Of a DNA stretch of 64,000 nt, positions 10,012-21,335 are shown one piece after another. Source of the DNA: Dichotomopilus funicola (taxonomy: Eukaryota > Ascomycota > Sordariomycetes > Sordariales > Chaetomiaceae). Where the stretch lies: the NCBI RefSeq assembly GCF_033296635.1, contig NW_026944109.1, positions 1 to 64,000 on the forward strand, in the 5' to 3' direction. Under the pieces are notes generated by a model. The model ran no database searches. It worked only from the letters and a program-made list of their open reading frames with translations, and was not told the origin of the DNA. Each line of letters opens with the position of its first letter. The stretch's first letter is position 1. Position numbers and translations under genes: made by a program.

Positions 10012-10271
10012 CGTGGGGATTGTTGGGTTCACATCCAAACGAAGTGCGTGAGCTCTATTTAGATAGATTTGCTGCGGTTTCGGCCCTCGGGGGCGGCCTC
10101 ACGCGGCTCTCGTCGTCCAATAGGAACAGGGCGCAGCTCGGTCGGGAGCCTAACTGCAGGTGACCGGTTGCTATCCAAGACCACGAGAGCCTCGCCCCCG
10201 GTAACTCTTTTTGCGTGCTAGTACCGAAGTGGCTGTGTGTCTCGCCCCCTCCCTACCCTCTAGCGGACGAA
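10012..10271. promoter_or_regulatory. divergent promoter region, histidine phosphatase / HET gene
   Basis: These 260 bases separate two divergently transcribed genes and must hold both promoters. I see no clear TATA box or operator-like repeat. Confidence 0.45.
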
Positions 10272-12314
10272 ATGGCGACACGTGGGAGACCGACGCTCTA
10301 TGAGAGCGATGAGTTGCGGCTTGGCTCTGGACAAATCCGGCTGCTCACCATCTCGCAAAGTCCGTCTCCGAGCAACGATGTCCCGCTTGAATGCAGTCTC
10401 AGCGTCGTGGACCTGGACCCTGTCGCAGACTACTACGCGCTGTCATACACATGGGGTGCCCCAGCCGAATATGGGCCCCTGAGCCGACTGAGTGAAAGCC
10501 CGGACTGTCCCATCCTCTGCAACGGCAGGCTGCTCCATGTCACGGCAAACCTCCGCTGCTTTCTGCTTCGGGCTAGGCAGATGCCCGGTCTCGCGGCCAA
10601 GCGGTTCTGGATCGATGCCATTTGTGTCAACCAGCAAGACAAGAGCGAGCGAAGCGCCCAGGTGATGCTCATGGCAAACATCTACAGCACGGCTGCCGTG
10701 GTCATCTCGTGGCTGGGCGAGCAGGACCATCACACCGAGCCGGGCTTTGCGTTGCTCATGAAACTTAGAGCGACCTCGGGCCACTCATCGCAGCTGCTTG
10801 ACGCTCTATCCAGGCTATCGCCTGACTCCCACGACTTTGGCGATGACGAGCAGATGGCAGCCTTCTCTTGCCGACAGTCGTGGGTGTCCGTTGCCCATGT
10901 CTTTCAACGAAGATACTTCACCCGGGCCTGGATCATCCAGGAAGTTGTCCTGGCGAAGACTGTCAATGTTCTCTGCGGCGGCCACGAGCTCGATTGGTCC
11001 GTCATCGCCGAAGCATCCCACTTTTTCTCGACTTCTGCGTGGGCGCAGCACCTTACCGACCTCTTCATGGAATCTGCCGGACTGCCGCCACCACACCCGG
11101 GGCCACAAGCCTGCGAAAACCTTGAGTTTTGCTACCAGTCCGCCACCATACTCCGAGCGACAGCCAAGGAAAGGAAACAGCGTAAACAGCAAGGATATCG
11201 AGCCGAGAACCGCGGCGCCTGGGCTAAAAGCCTCGTTTACACACTCATCCGGGCGCGCGGGTTCAAGTCCACGGATCCGCGCGACAAGGTCTACGCGGTG
11301 CTTGGCCTCGTCCACGAATACGCGCAGGATAAACCCGGATTGATCCCCGAGTACGACGTGCCAACCCCCGCGGCCGCATTTACCCGAGCCGCCATCCAGA
11401 TTCTCGAGGACGGCGGCGGTGACCTCCTCCTTCTGTCATGCGTAGAGGGCGAAAAGTTCCAGAAAGCAGCCACAGGCCGTCTCCCCTCGTGGGTGCCTGA
11501 CTGGTCCTCCGAGGAGCTCACGGGTCTACGCGTGACTGGCTACGAACGATACTCAGCCTCGGGCGAACTCAAGCAACACCCAGTTGTCGATAGGGAAGGG
11601 GAAACCCTCAGCTTGCACGGAATCGAACTGGACCATGTCACCATGGTGGGCGAGACCAAGCAGTCCGTCTTGCGCGGCGAGCCGTTCCCCCAGTGGCTGA
11701 AAATCGTCGACTCTCTCAAGACGACCTACCGCCACCAGAAGGGCGCCGAACAACACAAGGTGGACGTCTTCTGGCGGACCCTGATCAGCAATACAGCGGG
11801 GTCCCCACCTCAGGTCGTCCAGGACGGCCATTCCCTGGGCGCGTCTTTTGCCCGGTGGTTTTTCGAAACCACAGGTCCTGTCGTTGGTGGTTCCCAGGAC
11901 GGTCAAGACTACGGTGACGCATGGCATGCCTTGGCCGATCGCTTTGGGAAGTTGCTGGATGAGAGATGGGATGCGCAGAGTCGCCGCGTGGCGAGCACGA
12001 GCGAGTTTCTGACGCCCTTCTCCAAGGGTCAGCATCTGAGGCTGTTTAGAACGGCTGGCGGCTATCTCGGATTTGGGACTGAGTGTGTCCAAGTCGGCGA
12101 CTTGGTCTACATTGTGCCTGGCTCTCGCGTGCCGCTGTTGTTGAGGAGGGCGAAACTTGACCGCACCGAAGACCAATCCAGAAAGAGTCGGCATCGGCTG
12201 GTTGGCGGGGCGTATCTCCATGGTGTCATGGACGGCGAATGTGTCTCCCCGACGGCCACCGGGAAGTTTGTGGAAGGAATCCGAGGCTTGATGAAGACCT
12301 TTACGCTTGAATAG
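10272..12314 (+). CDS. HET-domain (heterokaryon incompatibility) protein
   Basis: A single-exon frame encodes 680 aa. The HET domain starts at about residue 50 with YYALSYTWG (54-62). It continues through the conserved RFWIDAICVNQQDKSERS block and the VISWLGEQD stretch, and runs on to the YFTRAWIIQEVVLA segment, all hallmarks of the fungal HET family. A further conserved-looking block, RGFKSTDPRDKVYAVLGLV, follows, then a long C-terminal region without a motif I know. In this family the domain triggers growth arrest or cell death on non-self recognition during hyphal fusion, but most paralogues are uncharacterised, and no recognition partner (NACHT, WD or ankyrin) is fused here. The start is the ATG at 10272; the frame upstream opens only with GTG. 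It lies in the accessory part of the window near transposons. Confidence 0.9.
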   Translation: MATRGRPTLYESDELRLGSGQIRLLTISQSPSPSNDVPLECSLSVVDLDPVADYYALSYTWGAPAEYGPLSRLSESPDCPILCNGRLLHVTANLRCFLLRARQMPGLAAKRFWIDAICVNQQDKSERSAQVMLMANIYSTAAVVISWLGEQDHHTEPGFALLMKLRATSGHSSQLLDALSRLSPDSHDFGDDEQMAAFSCRQSWVSVAHVFQRRYFTRAWIIQEVVLAKTVNVLCGGHELDWSVIAEASHFFSTSAWAQHLTDLFMESAGLPPPHPGPQACENLEFCYQSATILRATAKERKQRKQQGYRAENRGAWAKSLVYTLIRARGFKSTDPRDKVYAVLGLVHEYAQDKPGLIPEYDVPTPAAAFTRAAIQILEDGGGDLLLLSCVEGEKFQKAATGRLPSWVPDWSSEELTGLRVTGYERYSASGELKQHPVVDREGETLSLHGIELDHVTMVGETKQSVLRGEPFPQWLKIVDSLKTTYRHQKGAEQHKVDVFWRTLISNTAGSPPQVVQDGHSLGASFARWFFETTGPVVGGSQDGQDYGDAWHALADRFGKLLDERWDAQSRRVASTSEFLTPFSKGQHLRLFRTAGGYLGFGTECVQVGDLVYIVPGSRVPLLLRRAKLDRTEDQSRKSRHRLVGGAYLHGVMDGECVSPTATGKFVEGIRGLMKTFTLE

Positions 12315-13349
12315 GACGCCAGGCTGGAGAGGAACCTCTTTAGGGGGTATTGCCGAAACGACGAGATGTTGATAGTTTTGGTTACGTCTGACGAAATTGC
12401 GGCTTGATGAAGCAGAAGCTGAGCAGCCGAGGACGGAGGAGTCGCCGTCGAGTGATTTGAAAGGGGTGTGTGATAGGTGTCGACGATGTACTGACTCTCT
12501 GATAAATACTTGATGAGTATAACCATTAATTAGGTACCTACGCTTTGGAGGGGAGAGAACTTAGAGAAGGACACGCGAGCTGCTGTAGTTGCCATTCAAT
12601 AAGAGGCTGACTTACCATTAACTATCAGTAGATTTAAAACAAATCTACGGAATACAAATTGGATCTTGAGTAGACTAACGAGATAATACCAAGGGCTGCA
12701 ACCGACGAAGGCCGTTCAATATCTGAAACAACTTACTCATTTTTCCAGAATCTAACCGACAGCACTCCTAAGTAACGGCATCGCATGGTGATTATCATTG
12801 CCTTTCAAGGACCAGAGAGCAAACACAAAAGTTCCGGAAGCCACGAGCTTAATCTATGATACCTAATGACAACCGATAACAACCTTCACCCCAACTTCCT
12901 GGTTACCTAGTAATCGTCGGACCACTCTTTCCTGTGACCTGGATCAAGTGTATAATAGACTCCTTCCAAGCCAGTCGCGCGGTAAGAAGAAGTTTCGACG
13001 GATGGTCGGCGACACAGGGTCGTCATAGGTTAGTATGCTTGTGCAGAGCCTGAAGAAGCCGGGTGGTTAGCAGTCATTGAAGCGACCACAGAGGTAAGAT
13101 GAGATGACTTGGTGTTGGTACGAAATGGTTGTTGTGCGGGAACCGAAGCACTGAAGGCCCAGGTCCCCAGGCCTGAGATGGGGGATGCCTTTGACGTCAA
13201 TGATGCTGTGATCAGGGGTAAAACTCCGTGTTTCCGTATTGTACAGTCCGGCAGTCTGTACTGTGCCCATCCAAGCCAAGCTCTGATTGATTGTTTAGCA
13301 TTGGTATCAACATCATCAGCGTTTTCCCTAATTATCCGGGCACCAAAAT
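12315..13349. other. intergenic, no gene seen
   Basis: About 1 kb between the HET gene and the broken kinase gene. It carries a perfect TAGGTACCTA palindrome at 12531-12540. The open frames here are short and unrecognisable. The upstream exon of the kinase-like relic may begin near the right end. Confidence 0.5.
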
Positions 13350-14720
13350 CTTGAGCTCCAACAACTACGGTTGTCTCCTGGGAACACACGGGGAAGGTCA
13401 TTGTAGAACTCCCCGACGGGACTATAAATACCTCTTCTCTAAAAATATGAGTCTTTATTCGCTCTTATCCTCAAGTCTCTAACGTGAGTCTGATCAACTC
13501 TTTATTTGACTTACATGAATTCAACACACTAACTAAACCCACCAGACAGAAGACGTCGGGGATATCGGACTCGATATGATACACGGCGAGTACCAGTCCC
13601 TCAAAGCCCCGAACGCCGTCCCCCCCGCAATGCCCCCTAAGCCCACGGCTGGGACAAATACGACGGTTCCGACATCTACTTCATGCTCTCTGACTTCCGC
13701 AAAGTCGAGCAACCCCCGAGCCTAGTCAAATTCACCAAACGCCTCGCCGAGATGCACAAGAAATCACAGTCCCCCACAGGTAAATTCGGCTTCCACACCA
13801 CGACCTACCGCGCCAAGCTGCGCCAGATCACCGATTGCTGGGAGGACTCTTGGGCGGTGCTCTACCGAAAACAGCTGGCGCACATGGTCGACCTGGACGA
13901 GGCGGTGCACGGCGCGTGGCCCGAGTTTGCGATCGTCTGCCGGCTAGTCCTGGACCGGGTCATCCTCCGGCTGTTGGAGCCGCTGCAGGTTGGCGGGCGG
14001 GTTCTTAAGCCGTGTCTGGTGCATGGCAATTTGTGGGATGAGAACACCGCGACGGACATGGCGACGGGGGAGCCGTTTATCTTTGATGGCGGGTCGTTTT
14101 ATGCGCATAATGAGTATGAGATTGGGAACTGGAGGGCGGCGAGGCATAGGTTGAGTACCGCGCCGTATGTCAAGAGTTATTCGCAGGAGTTTCATGCCTC
14201 CGAGCCCAGTCAGTCTATCCCACGCATTCATTCATTCATTCATTCATCGCGAACCCACCAACCCACTAAACCAGTGCATAATGTTGTCACCTCATTTTTG
14301 AATCTAACCAACCACCGGCCGAAAATCACAGAAGCAGAATGGGACGACCGTAACATGCTATACTCTCTCCGTTTCGATCTCGGAACCGTCTTGATTCCCT
14401 GCAATCAACGTCAGATGTAAGCCCCCTCAACACCCTCTACCATTCATTGCCCCTTCATCAATCCATCAATATACCCCATTTCCTCCCATTTTCTTTCTTC
14501 TTTTCTTCCTTCACGCCCTTCAGCCCCGCAACCTAACACCCCCCACCCCTCCAGCGCCAAACAAAACATGACAACCCTCTACAAGAAATTCTTCCCCAAC
14601 GAATTCGCCACCCTGACCCTCCAAAACAACCTCCTCAGCTTCACCTTTTCCCTCCAACAACAACGACAACAATCCGCCGCTCGCTACCCCCGCCCCGTCG
14701 CCAGGTATCCCAAACGTCCT
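13350..14720 (+). pseudogene. fructosamine/ketosamine-3-kinase-like gene, broken
   Basis: Pieces of one fructosamine-kinase-like protein lie in order. The N-terminal strand GKVIVELPDGT is at about 13384-13420. After an intron-like gap comes TEDVGDIGLDMIHGEYQSLK from about 13546. AHGWDKYDGSDIYF is in a different frame from about 13640, so a net one-base frameshift and a TAA separate the two. A long block then runs from 13683 with FTKRLAEMHKKS, the catalytic loop, FIFDGGSFYAHNEYEIGNWR, an intron (about 14208-14329) and WDDRNMLYSLRFDL. After another intron TTLYKKFFPNE lies near 14575. The catalytic-loop Asp of HGDLW reads Asn here (14028-14030). Frameshift, lost intron donor and lost Asp together indicate a pseudogene. 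Intact members phosphorylate ketosamines on glycated proteins. Confidence 0.7.
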
Positions 14721-14774
14721 GGTCAACTGGCAGTTGGCCGGCAAGAAGAAGACAACAAAGGCCAGCAAGTAGGG

Positions 14775-14835
14775 GAAGAAGAGGAAGAAGAGGAAGAAGA
14801 GGAAGAAGAGGAAGAAGAGGAAGAAGAGGAAGACG
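14775..14835 (+). repeat. (GAAGAGGAA)n microsatellite
   Basis: A purine-only repeat of about 60 bases alternates GAAGAG/GAGGAA units. It opens artificial poly-Glu and, on the other strand, poly-Leu frames. It lies just after the kinase-like relic and is probably not translated. Confidence 0.8.
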
Positions 14836-14883
14836 AAAACGAAGAGGAGCCATATTATACCCTCAGGTAGGGCCCGTACCATC

Positions 14884-15619
14884 GGCTGGATGGTGATAGT
14901 GATAGCGGTGATGATGATGTATTGGACGATAGCGAGACGCCTGTTGATGATAAGAGGCGGGGGTTGAGAACTTGAGGATTGGGGGTAAGATGGGTGTAAG
15001 TGTGAGGATAGTGGTGCTTTAAGTGCTAGTAGGTATGATTAACTTGTAAGTCATGTTTCTTTATGCTCTATATGGTTAATTAGGTTGCGAGTGATACGTT
15101 CCAGAAAGTACAGGAAGAGATTTGTGTTGATTTAGAGAAGCCGATTGCCTATCGTATGATTATCTCGTCACTTATATAGCGCTTCATGAAAGCAATGCCT
15201 CGTACAGGCTAGCTCGATTACCTTTTACGAATTGCGTGCTGGGGTGGGAACTTGACATCAAGAAACTAGTGGCTGATCGTGCTCGTTGAAAAGCCGAGCA
15301 ATTCAAAACCAATGGCCCAGGGCATATCTAGCTCTTTATAGCCAGTTGGCTCATTGAGGCTACGGACCCATATCGAGATTTGGGCCCAAGTACGGAGGTC
15401 TACCCAAATCCGTCTAACCAAAAATGTTTGCAGCTCGCATAGGTAAGCTTTCTAACCAAAAACATAGCAACAGGAACCTCAAAATCACGCGATCTCACGC
15501 CGTCAAGATCAGACCAAAAGCAGGTGGATGTTTGTCATGGGATCTATGTCCAATATCAATCATAGGCTTATTCCCACCTAAGTCTTCCTCAAGACGTCAA
15601 CCTCCCTATCCCATCCCGT
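14884..15619. other. intergenic, no gene seen
   Basis: The 3' flank of UPF3 and of the kinase-like relic, which converge here. I see no gene or strong repeat. Confidence 0.5.
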
Positions 15620-17728
15620 TCACCCCGTCCCCGCCGCCGTGACACCCCCCTCACTCCCCTTCTTCCCCCCTCCACCCTCCCTCGCTGACTCCTTGCCTTC
15701 TTTCCCATCCTTCCCATCCTTGCCCTCCTTATCACCCCCTCCTCTACCCCTCCCTCGTCTCCTAGCACTACGCTTACTCGGCTCTCCACCAGCAGCAGCT
15801 TTCTCCGCCAATGGTTCGGCCGCCTGCTGGACCTTAGCCGGTGCAGAACCGGCCGCAGAAGCCGATGCAGGTGCAGCCTCAACAGCGGATGCTTTCTTCG
15901 ACTTTTCCTGCGGCTGCTGCTGTTGCTGTTGTGGCCCGGCCCCTGTCGCCGAAGACGTCTTCTTACCCATGTCTTTCCGCTCAAGTACCTGGACTGTTGC
16001 CTGCGCAACAGCTATGGGACTGGCAGCCATGGCTTGGACAAGACCGGCGTGCTCCGCAAAATCGACATACGCAAATCCCTTCTTACGGTCAATTTCGACG
16101 TTGGTTACAGCCCCGTATGTCCGGAGGGCTTCGCGGAGAAGCGGCTCGGTGACGCCTTGGGAGTGGTTGGCGTGCTTGATGAACGCTCGGGTTGCGCCTG
16201 AGCTGGGGCTAGCTGGGGCCGGCGCCTTTTTAGAGCATCCAACCTGTTTTTGGGAGGCAGGTTTGGTTGCTGGGGGAGCGGCTGCGCTGGCGGAAGCCGC
16301 TGTTTTAGATGCTCCAACTTGAGAGGGTGTTGATGGGGAGTCGGTCGGTGTCTTTTGCTGAGTATCCTTCTTCAACACCGTGATGGGTGCCTTCGCGGGT
16401 GTTTGGGCCGGGGCTTCCACGGCGCTCCCGTTGGGCCCCGCTTCTGCCTTGCCCGCATCCCCGCCAGCGCCGCGCTTCCTATTTCGAGATCTACTCGATG
16501 TGGCCGGCTGTGTCTTTGCTGGAGGATTTTCTGCTATTGGTTCGGCCACGTTAGCGGGTTCAGATGCCGTGGGGGTTTGTTGGTTGGTGATCTCCTTAGG
16601 AGCAGCAGCCGCCTTGGCCTCCAAGTCCGCCTTTGCCGCTTCCTGTCGCGCTTTCCGATGCGCATTTCCCGGACTAAGACCTAGATCACGTTGAAGTATC
16701 CGTGCCGCCGCTGCAATACCCGCCCGACGGCTCTTAGGCAGAGGTTCCCGGTTCTCAGCCGGTGAAGTAGACGACGCGCTGGGCGTGGCCTGGGCGGCAG
16801 CAGCTTTCGTAGCTTTTGCAGCCTCCGCGGCCGCTTCTGCGGCCGCAGCGGCCTTCTTTGTAAGGATCTTAACAGACTCTCGCGGCCGCTCAGGTGCCTT
16901 CTCCGACGCTTTCTCCTTCTCAGCTCTACTCTCTCGGGAGCGTTTCTTCGGCTCCTCCGGCAGCGCAACAGCATTTTTTCCCTTCGTCCCTTGCGAGTCC
17001 TGGCGCCCGTGTTTCGCATTCTTAGCCGCCACCGCTTCTTTCACCCTCGCCGCTTTCTTCTCCTTGAGATACTCGACGAGCGGTGTGGTCGTGGTCTTAT
17101 CCCCCTTCCCGGTATCCTCAAGACCCTGTTCACCCTCTGCCGCCTCCTTGTGCGCCTCCGGGTTGGCCAATGCCTCGAGAAACGCCATAAATTCCGGATC
17201 TTGGTCAATCGTCCCCTGTCGCCCATCCACGCGCTTCTTCTCTCCCGGGATCTTCTTGTAGGCCGCAAACTCGACGGTGGGCGAAGACACTAACGCAGGA
17301 TCGTTGTATGACTCCTTGGCGTCCTCCCATGTTGCCGATTGCACTGTTTGGAGCAGGTTGGTCAACTCGTCTCGTCGGGTGACGTGAAGGTAAGCGCGCG
17401 ACGGCTGTGATGGTTTCGAGGGACTAAGAGGGTTGAATCAATGTTAGCGCATTTCCCAAACCCGATTCACAGAGCAAATGTCGACGCACTGTTGCGACAC
17501 CTTCCCAGGCCAGTACGAGAACCAATCGACTTTGCCGCGACCGACCCTCCATTCATCGCCGAGGATTGCGACAAACTCGTCCTCCGTCATCGCCGGCGGC
17601 AAGCGCCTGACCACGGCTTTTTCTCCCTGCGCTGGCGCCTTCACCCGGGCGGCCTTCGGGGTGTCATGCGATGGCTGGCCGCTTGCTTCTCCATTCGTTC
17701 TTCGAGATAGCAGCTGCGGGGCAGCCAT
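15620..17728 (-). CDS. UPF3: UPF3/SMG4 nonsense-mediated decay factor
   Basis: There are two exons, 17728-17490 and 17423-15620. The 66-base intron has donor GTGCGT, branch CTAAC and acceptor TTAG. The protein is 680 aa. The Smg4/UPF3 domain spans about residues 38-200, beginning KAVVRRLPPAMTEDEFVAIL and continuing across the splice through RAYLHVTRRDELTNLL. This RNP-like domain binds UPF2 and links the exon-junction or post-termination complex to UPF1. A long middle (about 200-490) is Ala/Lys/Glu/Pro-rich and low-complexity. A second RRM-like fold follows at about 492-564 (RAFIKHANHSQGV to VQVLERKD, with KGFAYVDF as RNP1). The C-terminal tail is rich in Lys, Arg and Gly. The gene is divergent from the SIT4-type phosphatase 914 bases away. 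It is expected to shuttle between nucleus and cytoplasm. Confidence 0.92.
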
Positions 17729-18641
17729 GGTGATGGGCGGATTATAAGATACTGTGCAATCGTGATGTGGGGATCTGATGTGTATGGCGATAAGATGCTA
17801 GGGGCGGAGCCTATGCAAATTTAGTTCTGGGAGCTCGTCGGTTGTTGAAAAGTGATGCTTTCCTGATGGCCAAGCATTAAAGGCGAGATATGGGTGGTCG
17901 GATTTCGGGATGTTGATGCAAATTATTGAATGTTCGTGTGCACCTTTGCTTCCCGCTTTAAAGTGCTGAGAAAAACCGCGAAAACCTAAAAGAATAAAGC
18001 GAAGACCGCGGCCGTCAAGCGGAAAAGAAGTTGAACTAATTACTCCGTCATGTGAGCAATGGCGTTCCGCTGCAGGAACACGAACAATGGGCGAGAAGGA
18101 ACTCTTCGACAACCCACGCTCTTGGCATACAGGACATTTCGGCAGGTGGGGGCCCACAGCGGGGGTCCGGGAGGTCTCGACTTCCTAGGCCGTGACCGGC
18201 GCGTAAATCTCGGCAGAATGTGACTTCACTGTGAAGCAGAGCTCTACTCTTCTCCGAGCCCTGGACATTGACCTTATCCATTCACCTGCACCATCATACC
18301 TCACCTCAGCCTGTATCCTGCACTAACTCTTCCTCCTTCAGATACCCTACTTCCTCGATACTTTCTTACCCAAATACAGCGTTTTGAATTATATTCTTCT
18401 ACACTTTTTTTGTTAATATTAAGCCCAAGCACAGGGAACGCTAGTGATTTTATTCCCAGCCAAGCGCTACTACGGCAGCCCAAACAGTGTGCTCCACCAA
18501 CCCCTCGGTCAGCCCACAGCGCCCCTCGAACACCCGCACAACTCGACAACACCCATCAATTCCAAACAACCTCGAAAGCCGGACCCCTTTCCACCACCAC
18601 ACCGCTCACCCCATCCTACCCGACCACATCTACCCGCCACC
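17729..18641. promoter_or_regulatory. divergent intergenic region, UPF3 / SIT4
   Basis: These 913 bases hold both promoters and leaders. The SIT4 side ends in a long A/C-rich stretch (18520-18641), as in many fungal 5' leaders, and the start codon has CCACC before it. I see no further gene. Confidence 0.5.
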
Positions 18642-20005
18642 ATGTCCACCGTACCAAAACCGGGCCCCGCCAACCTGCGGCCCGGCGCCGGCCTAGACGA
18701 GTGGCTCGAGGAAGCCAAGCAATGCCACTACCTGCCCGAGAACGTCATGAAACAACTCTGCGAGATGGTTAAGGAGGTTCTTATGGAGGAGTCCAACATT
18801 CAGCCCGTCGTGGCCCCCGTGACAATATGCGGCGACATCCACGGCCAGTTCTACGACCTCCTCGAGCTATTCCGCGTCGCCGGCGGCATGCCCGGCGAAT
18901 CGCGCGTCCAGGCCCCCGTTGCGAGCACCACGGTCATCACCTCGGACGACATCGAGCCGCCCACGGAGATCACCGACCCGAAGCTGAAGAACAAGGTGCA
19001 GAACGCGGGCGGGGCCGAAGCCGAGGCCGGGGCTGAGGGCGAGGAGGGCGGGGCTAGTGGTAGTGGGGATGGTGGTGATCGCAACGACGAGACGATTGCG
19101 GAGGAGAGCCCACTGGCTGCACCGCCGCCGGCTGATGCGGGCGTGCAGTCGGTAGAAACCCGGTTTGTGTTTCTCGGGGATTTCGTCGACCGGGGGTATT
19201 TCAGTCTCGAAACGTTCACACTCTTGATGTGTTTGAAAGCAAAGTGAGACCTCCACCGCGGGCTAATTTTTCCCCTCTTCTTTTCTCGCCGGCACTAACA
19301 GCTACTCTAGATTCCCCGACAGAATCGTTCTAGTCCGTGGAAACCACGAATCCCGCCAAATCACACAAGTCTACGGCTTCTTCGAGGAATGCCAGCAAAA
19401 ATACGGCAACGCCTCTGTGTGGAAGGCCTGCTGCCAAGTGTTCGATTTTCTGGTTCTCGCCGCCATCGTCGACGGGACGGTCCTGTGCGTGCACGGCGGA
19501 CTCAGCCCAGAAATCCGCACCATCGATCAAATTCGCGTCGTCGCGCGAGCCCAGGAGATTCCTCACGAGGGCGCCTTCTGCGATCTGGTGTGGAGCGACC
19601 CAGAAGACATCGATTCATGGGCTATCAGCCCGCGCGGTGCCGGCTGGTTGTTCGGACACAAGGTCGCTACGGAGTTCAACCACGTCAACGGGCTCAAGAC
19701 CATCGCTCGCGCCCATCAGCTCGTGAACGAAGGTTACAAGGTGAGCTCCCAGTGTTTGATACTTTTTTGTACTCTCCAAATACTCACACATATTTCCGCA
19801 GTATCACTTTGCCGAGAAATCTGTCGTCACTGTCTGGTCAGCGCCAAATTACTGCTACCGCTGTGGAAACGTAGCCTCCATCATGACCGTCACCTCGGCA
19901 GATAATCTCGAGTCTAGTACCAAGTTTTCCATATTCTCTGCCGTTCCCGACAACCAACGCCACATCCCGGGCGGCCGCCGCGGGGCCGGCGACTATTTCT
20001 TGTAA
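18642..20005 (+). CDS. SIT4: Ser/Thr phosphatase catalytic subunit, SIT4/PP6 type
   Basis: There are three exons, 18642-19243, 19311-19740 and 19802-20005, with introns of 67 and 61 bases, giving 411 aa. The PPP-family metal-binding motifs are all present: GDIHGQ (64-69), GDFVDRG (179-185), RGNHESR, and the later HGGLSPEIRTIDQIR. The block EWLEEAKQCHYLPENVMKQL, LFGHKVATEFNHVNGL, VWSAPNYCYRCGNVASIM and the C-terminal DYFL are SIT4/PP6-like rather than PP2A or PPG1. The DYFL tail is the usual carboxymethylation and regulator-binding end. Family members are about 305-311 aa; the excess comes from roughly 90 extra residues between GDIHGQ and GDFVDRG (about 86-172), rich in Glu, Gly and Ala. SIT4/PP6 acts in cell-cycle entry, TOR signalling and ER-Golgi traffic. 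Confidence 0.93.
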
Positions 20006-21335
20006 AGCGGACCGAAAACGGAAGCGCCGGGTTGGAGGGGATTGGGGGGGCAATGGTAATTCCGCCCATGGTTCTGCTATGGGCTCCTGGCGGCTGCTTT
20101 GAACCAGTGGACATCGGACTGAGACTGTTCGAAGACCAATTCTAGATCCACCGTTGCGGCACGACACTTTCGCCCTCCGCATGGACAGCTACTGTTTGAA
20201 TAACCCCCGTTTCGTCCGCCAGCATCAACATAGAGGGCCCATTCACACAAAATGCAGCTAGACAAAGGATTACCAGGAGCGCAAAGCAAACGCCACCCGA
20301 GGATATCGGCAGCCAGGCCCGCCAGCATGACGACCACCCCCTATTTCGGCCAAATCCAGTTTACTCGAGGTGTTTCTCGCGTTCTGGGCCATCTTGCTTG
20401 GGCTCGCCGAACCGCCGGGATTGTACTCATGAAGAGGCCGTTCCTACAAGCGATACGTTGACCACGTCCACTCGGACGGTGGGGAGGCTGGGGGGCACGG
20501 AAGCCAAGATGGGCAGTTATTACGTTCGAGCCGCACCGGGCGGTTGAGTCTGCTTACTGTTGTTTCAACTAGTTGTGCTGTTCATCACCTGAATGGTACT
20601 AATACTGTGGGTCAAAAAACTACGCTGAAGAGGTGATACGGCTCCTACAGATGGGAAGCAAGGAAAGCAAGGAACGACAGGAGAGGGCCTGTCATCGCAT
20701 GGTATAGCAGGCACGGCATGGATCACGGTCGATGATAGGCCAATGCAGATATGAGAGTGTGGGACACACGAACGAGATGAGATGGTAGACGGAACGAGAG
20801 TACAACATCCAAATGACCACCAATGAACCTAGAAACGAAGACGCAAGGAAACGAGGCGATACAGAAGACCTTTCCTTTCCTGACGTTGATAGACCGCTGG
20901 GACGGACGAACTGGACTGGACTGGCCGGCTGGCATAAGCGTTGTGGATTAGTTGCGGCGGGAGGGGGGGGGCATCTTTGTATATCACTTAATTACCCCTA
21001 ACGTTGTTTTTTTTTTTTTACTTGCACCACCTACATTATTCTTGCATGGTATTGTACTGTACTGTGTTGAATCATGAAAGAGCGATTATGCTGATTGGTT
21101 GATACCCCTTTTATTTGGAATCCGTCCCCTTCTGTGACTATTCCATCTTGCTTCGTGACCTGCCCTGTTATTAAGTCTCCTGGTCTTATCATGGGATGGA
21201 CGTAAATCTGCTAGACAGACAGACGTTTGCGCCGGGATCTCGACGAGGGGGGGCTATCTGGGCATTACAAGGCACACGCAACAACCCCTCGCGACCAGAG
21301 CAGCGCTTGTTCAGAAACCAAGAGCTCAGCACCAC
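20006..21335. other. convergent 3' region, no gene seen
   Basis: This lies between the ends of the SIT4 and pyroglutamyl-peptidase genes. A run of Ts (about 21007-21019) could be a 3'-end signal or simple repeat. Small open frames here have no recognisable content. Confidence 0.5.

Noticed and set aside
14520..14882. Leu/Phe-rich minus and Glu-rich plus frames
   Set aside because: Both are produced by the GAAGAGGAA microsatellite.
15639..16322. 227-codon plus frame opposite UPF3
   Set aside because: Mirror of the Ala/Lys-rich low-complexity part of UPF3; only the minus strand shows family motifs.
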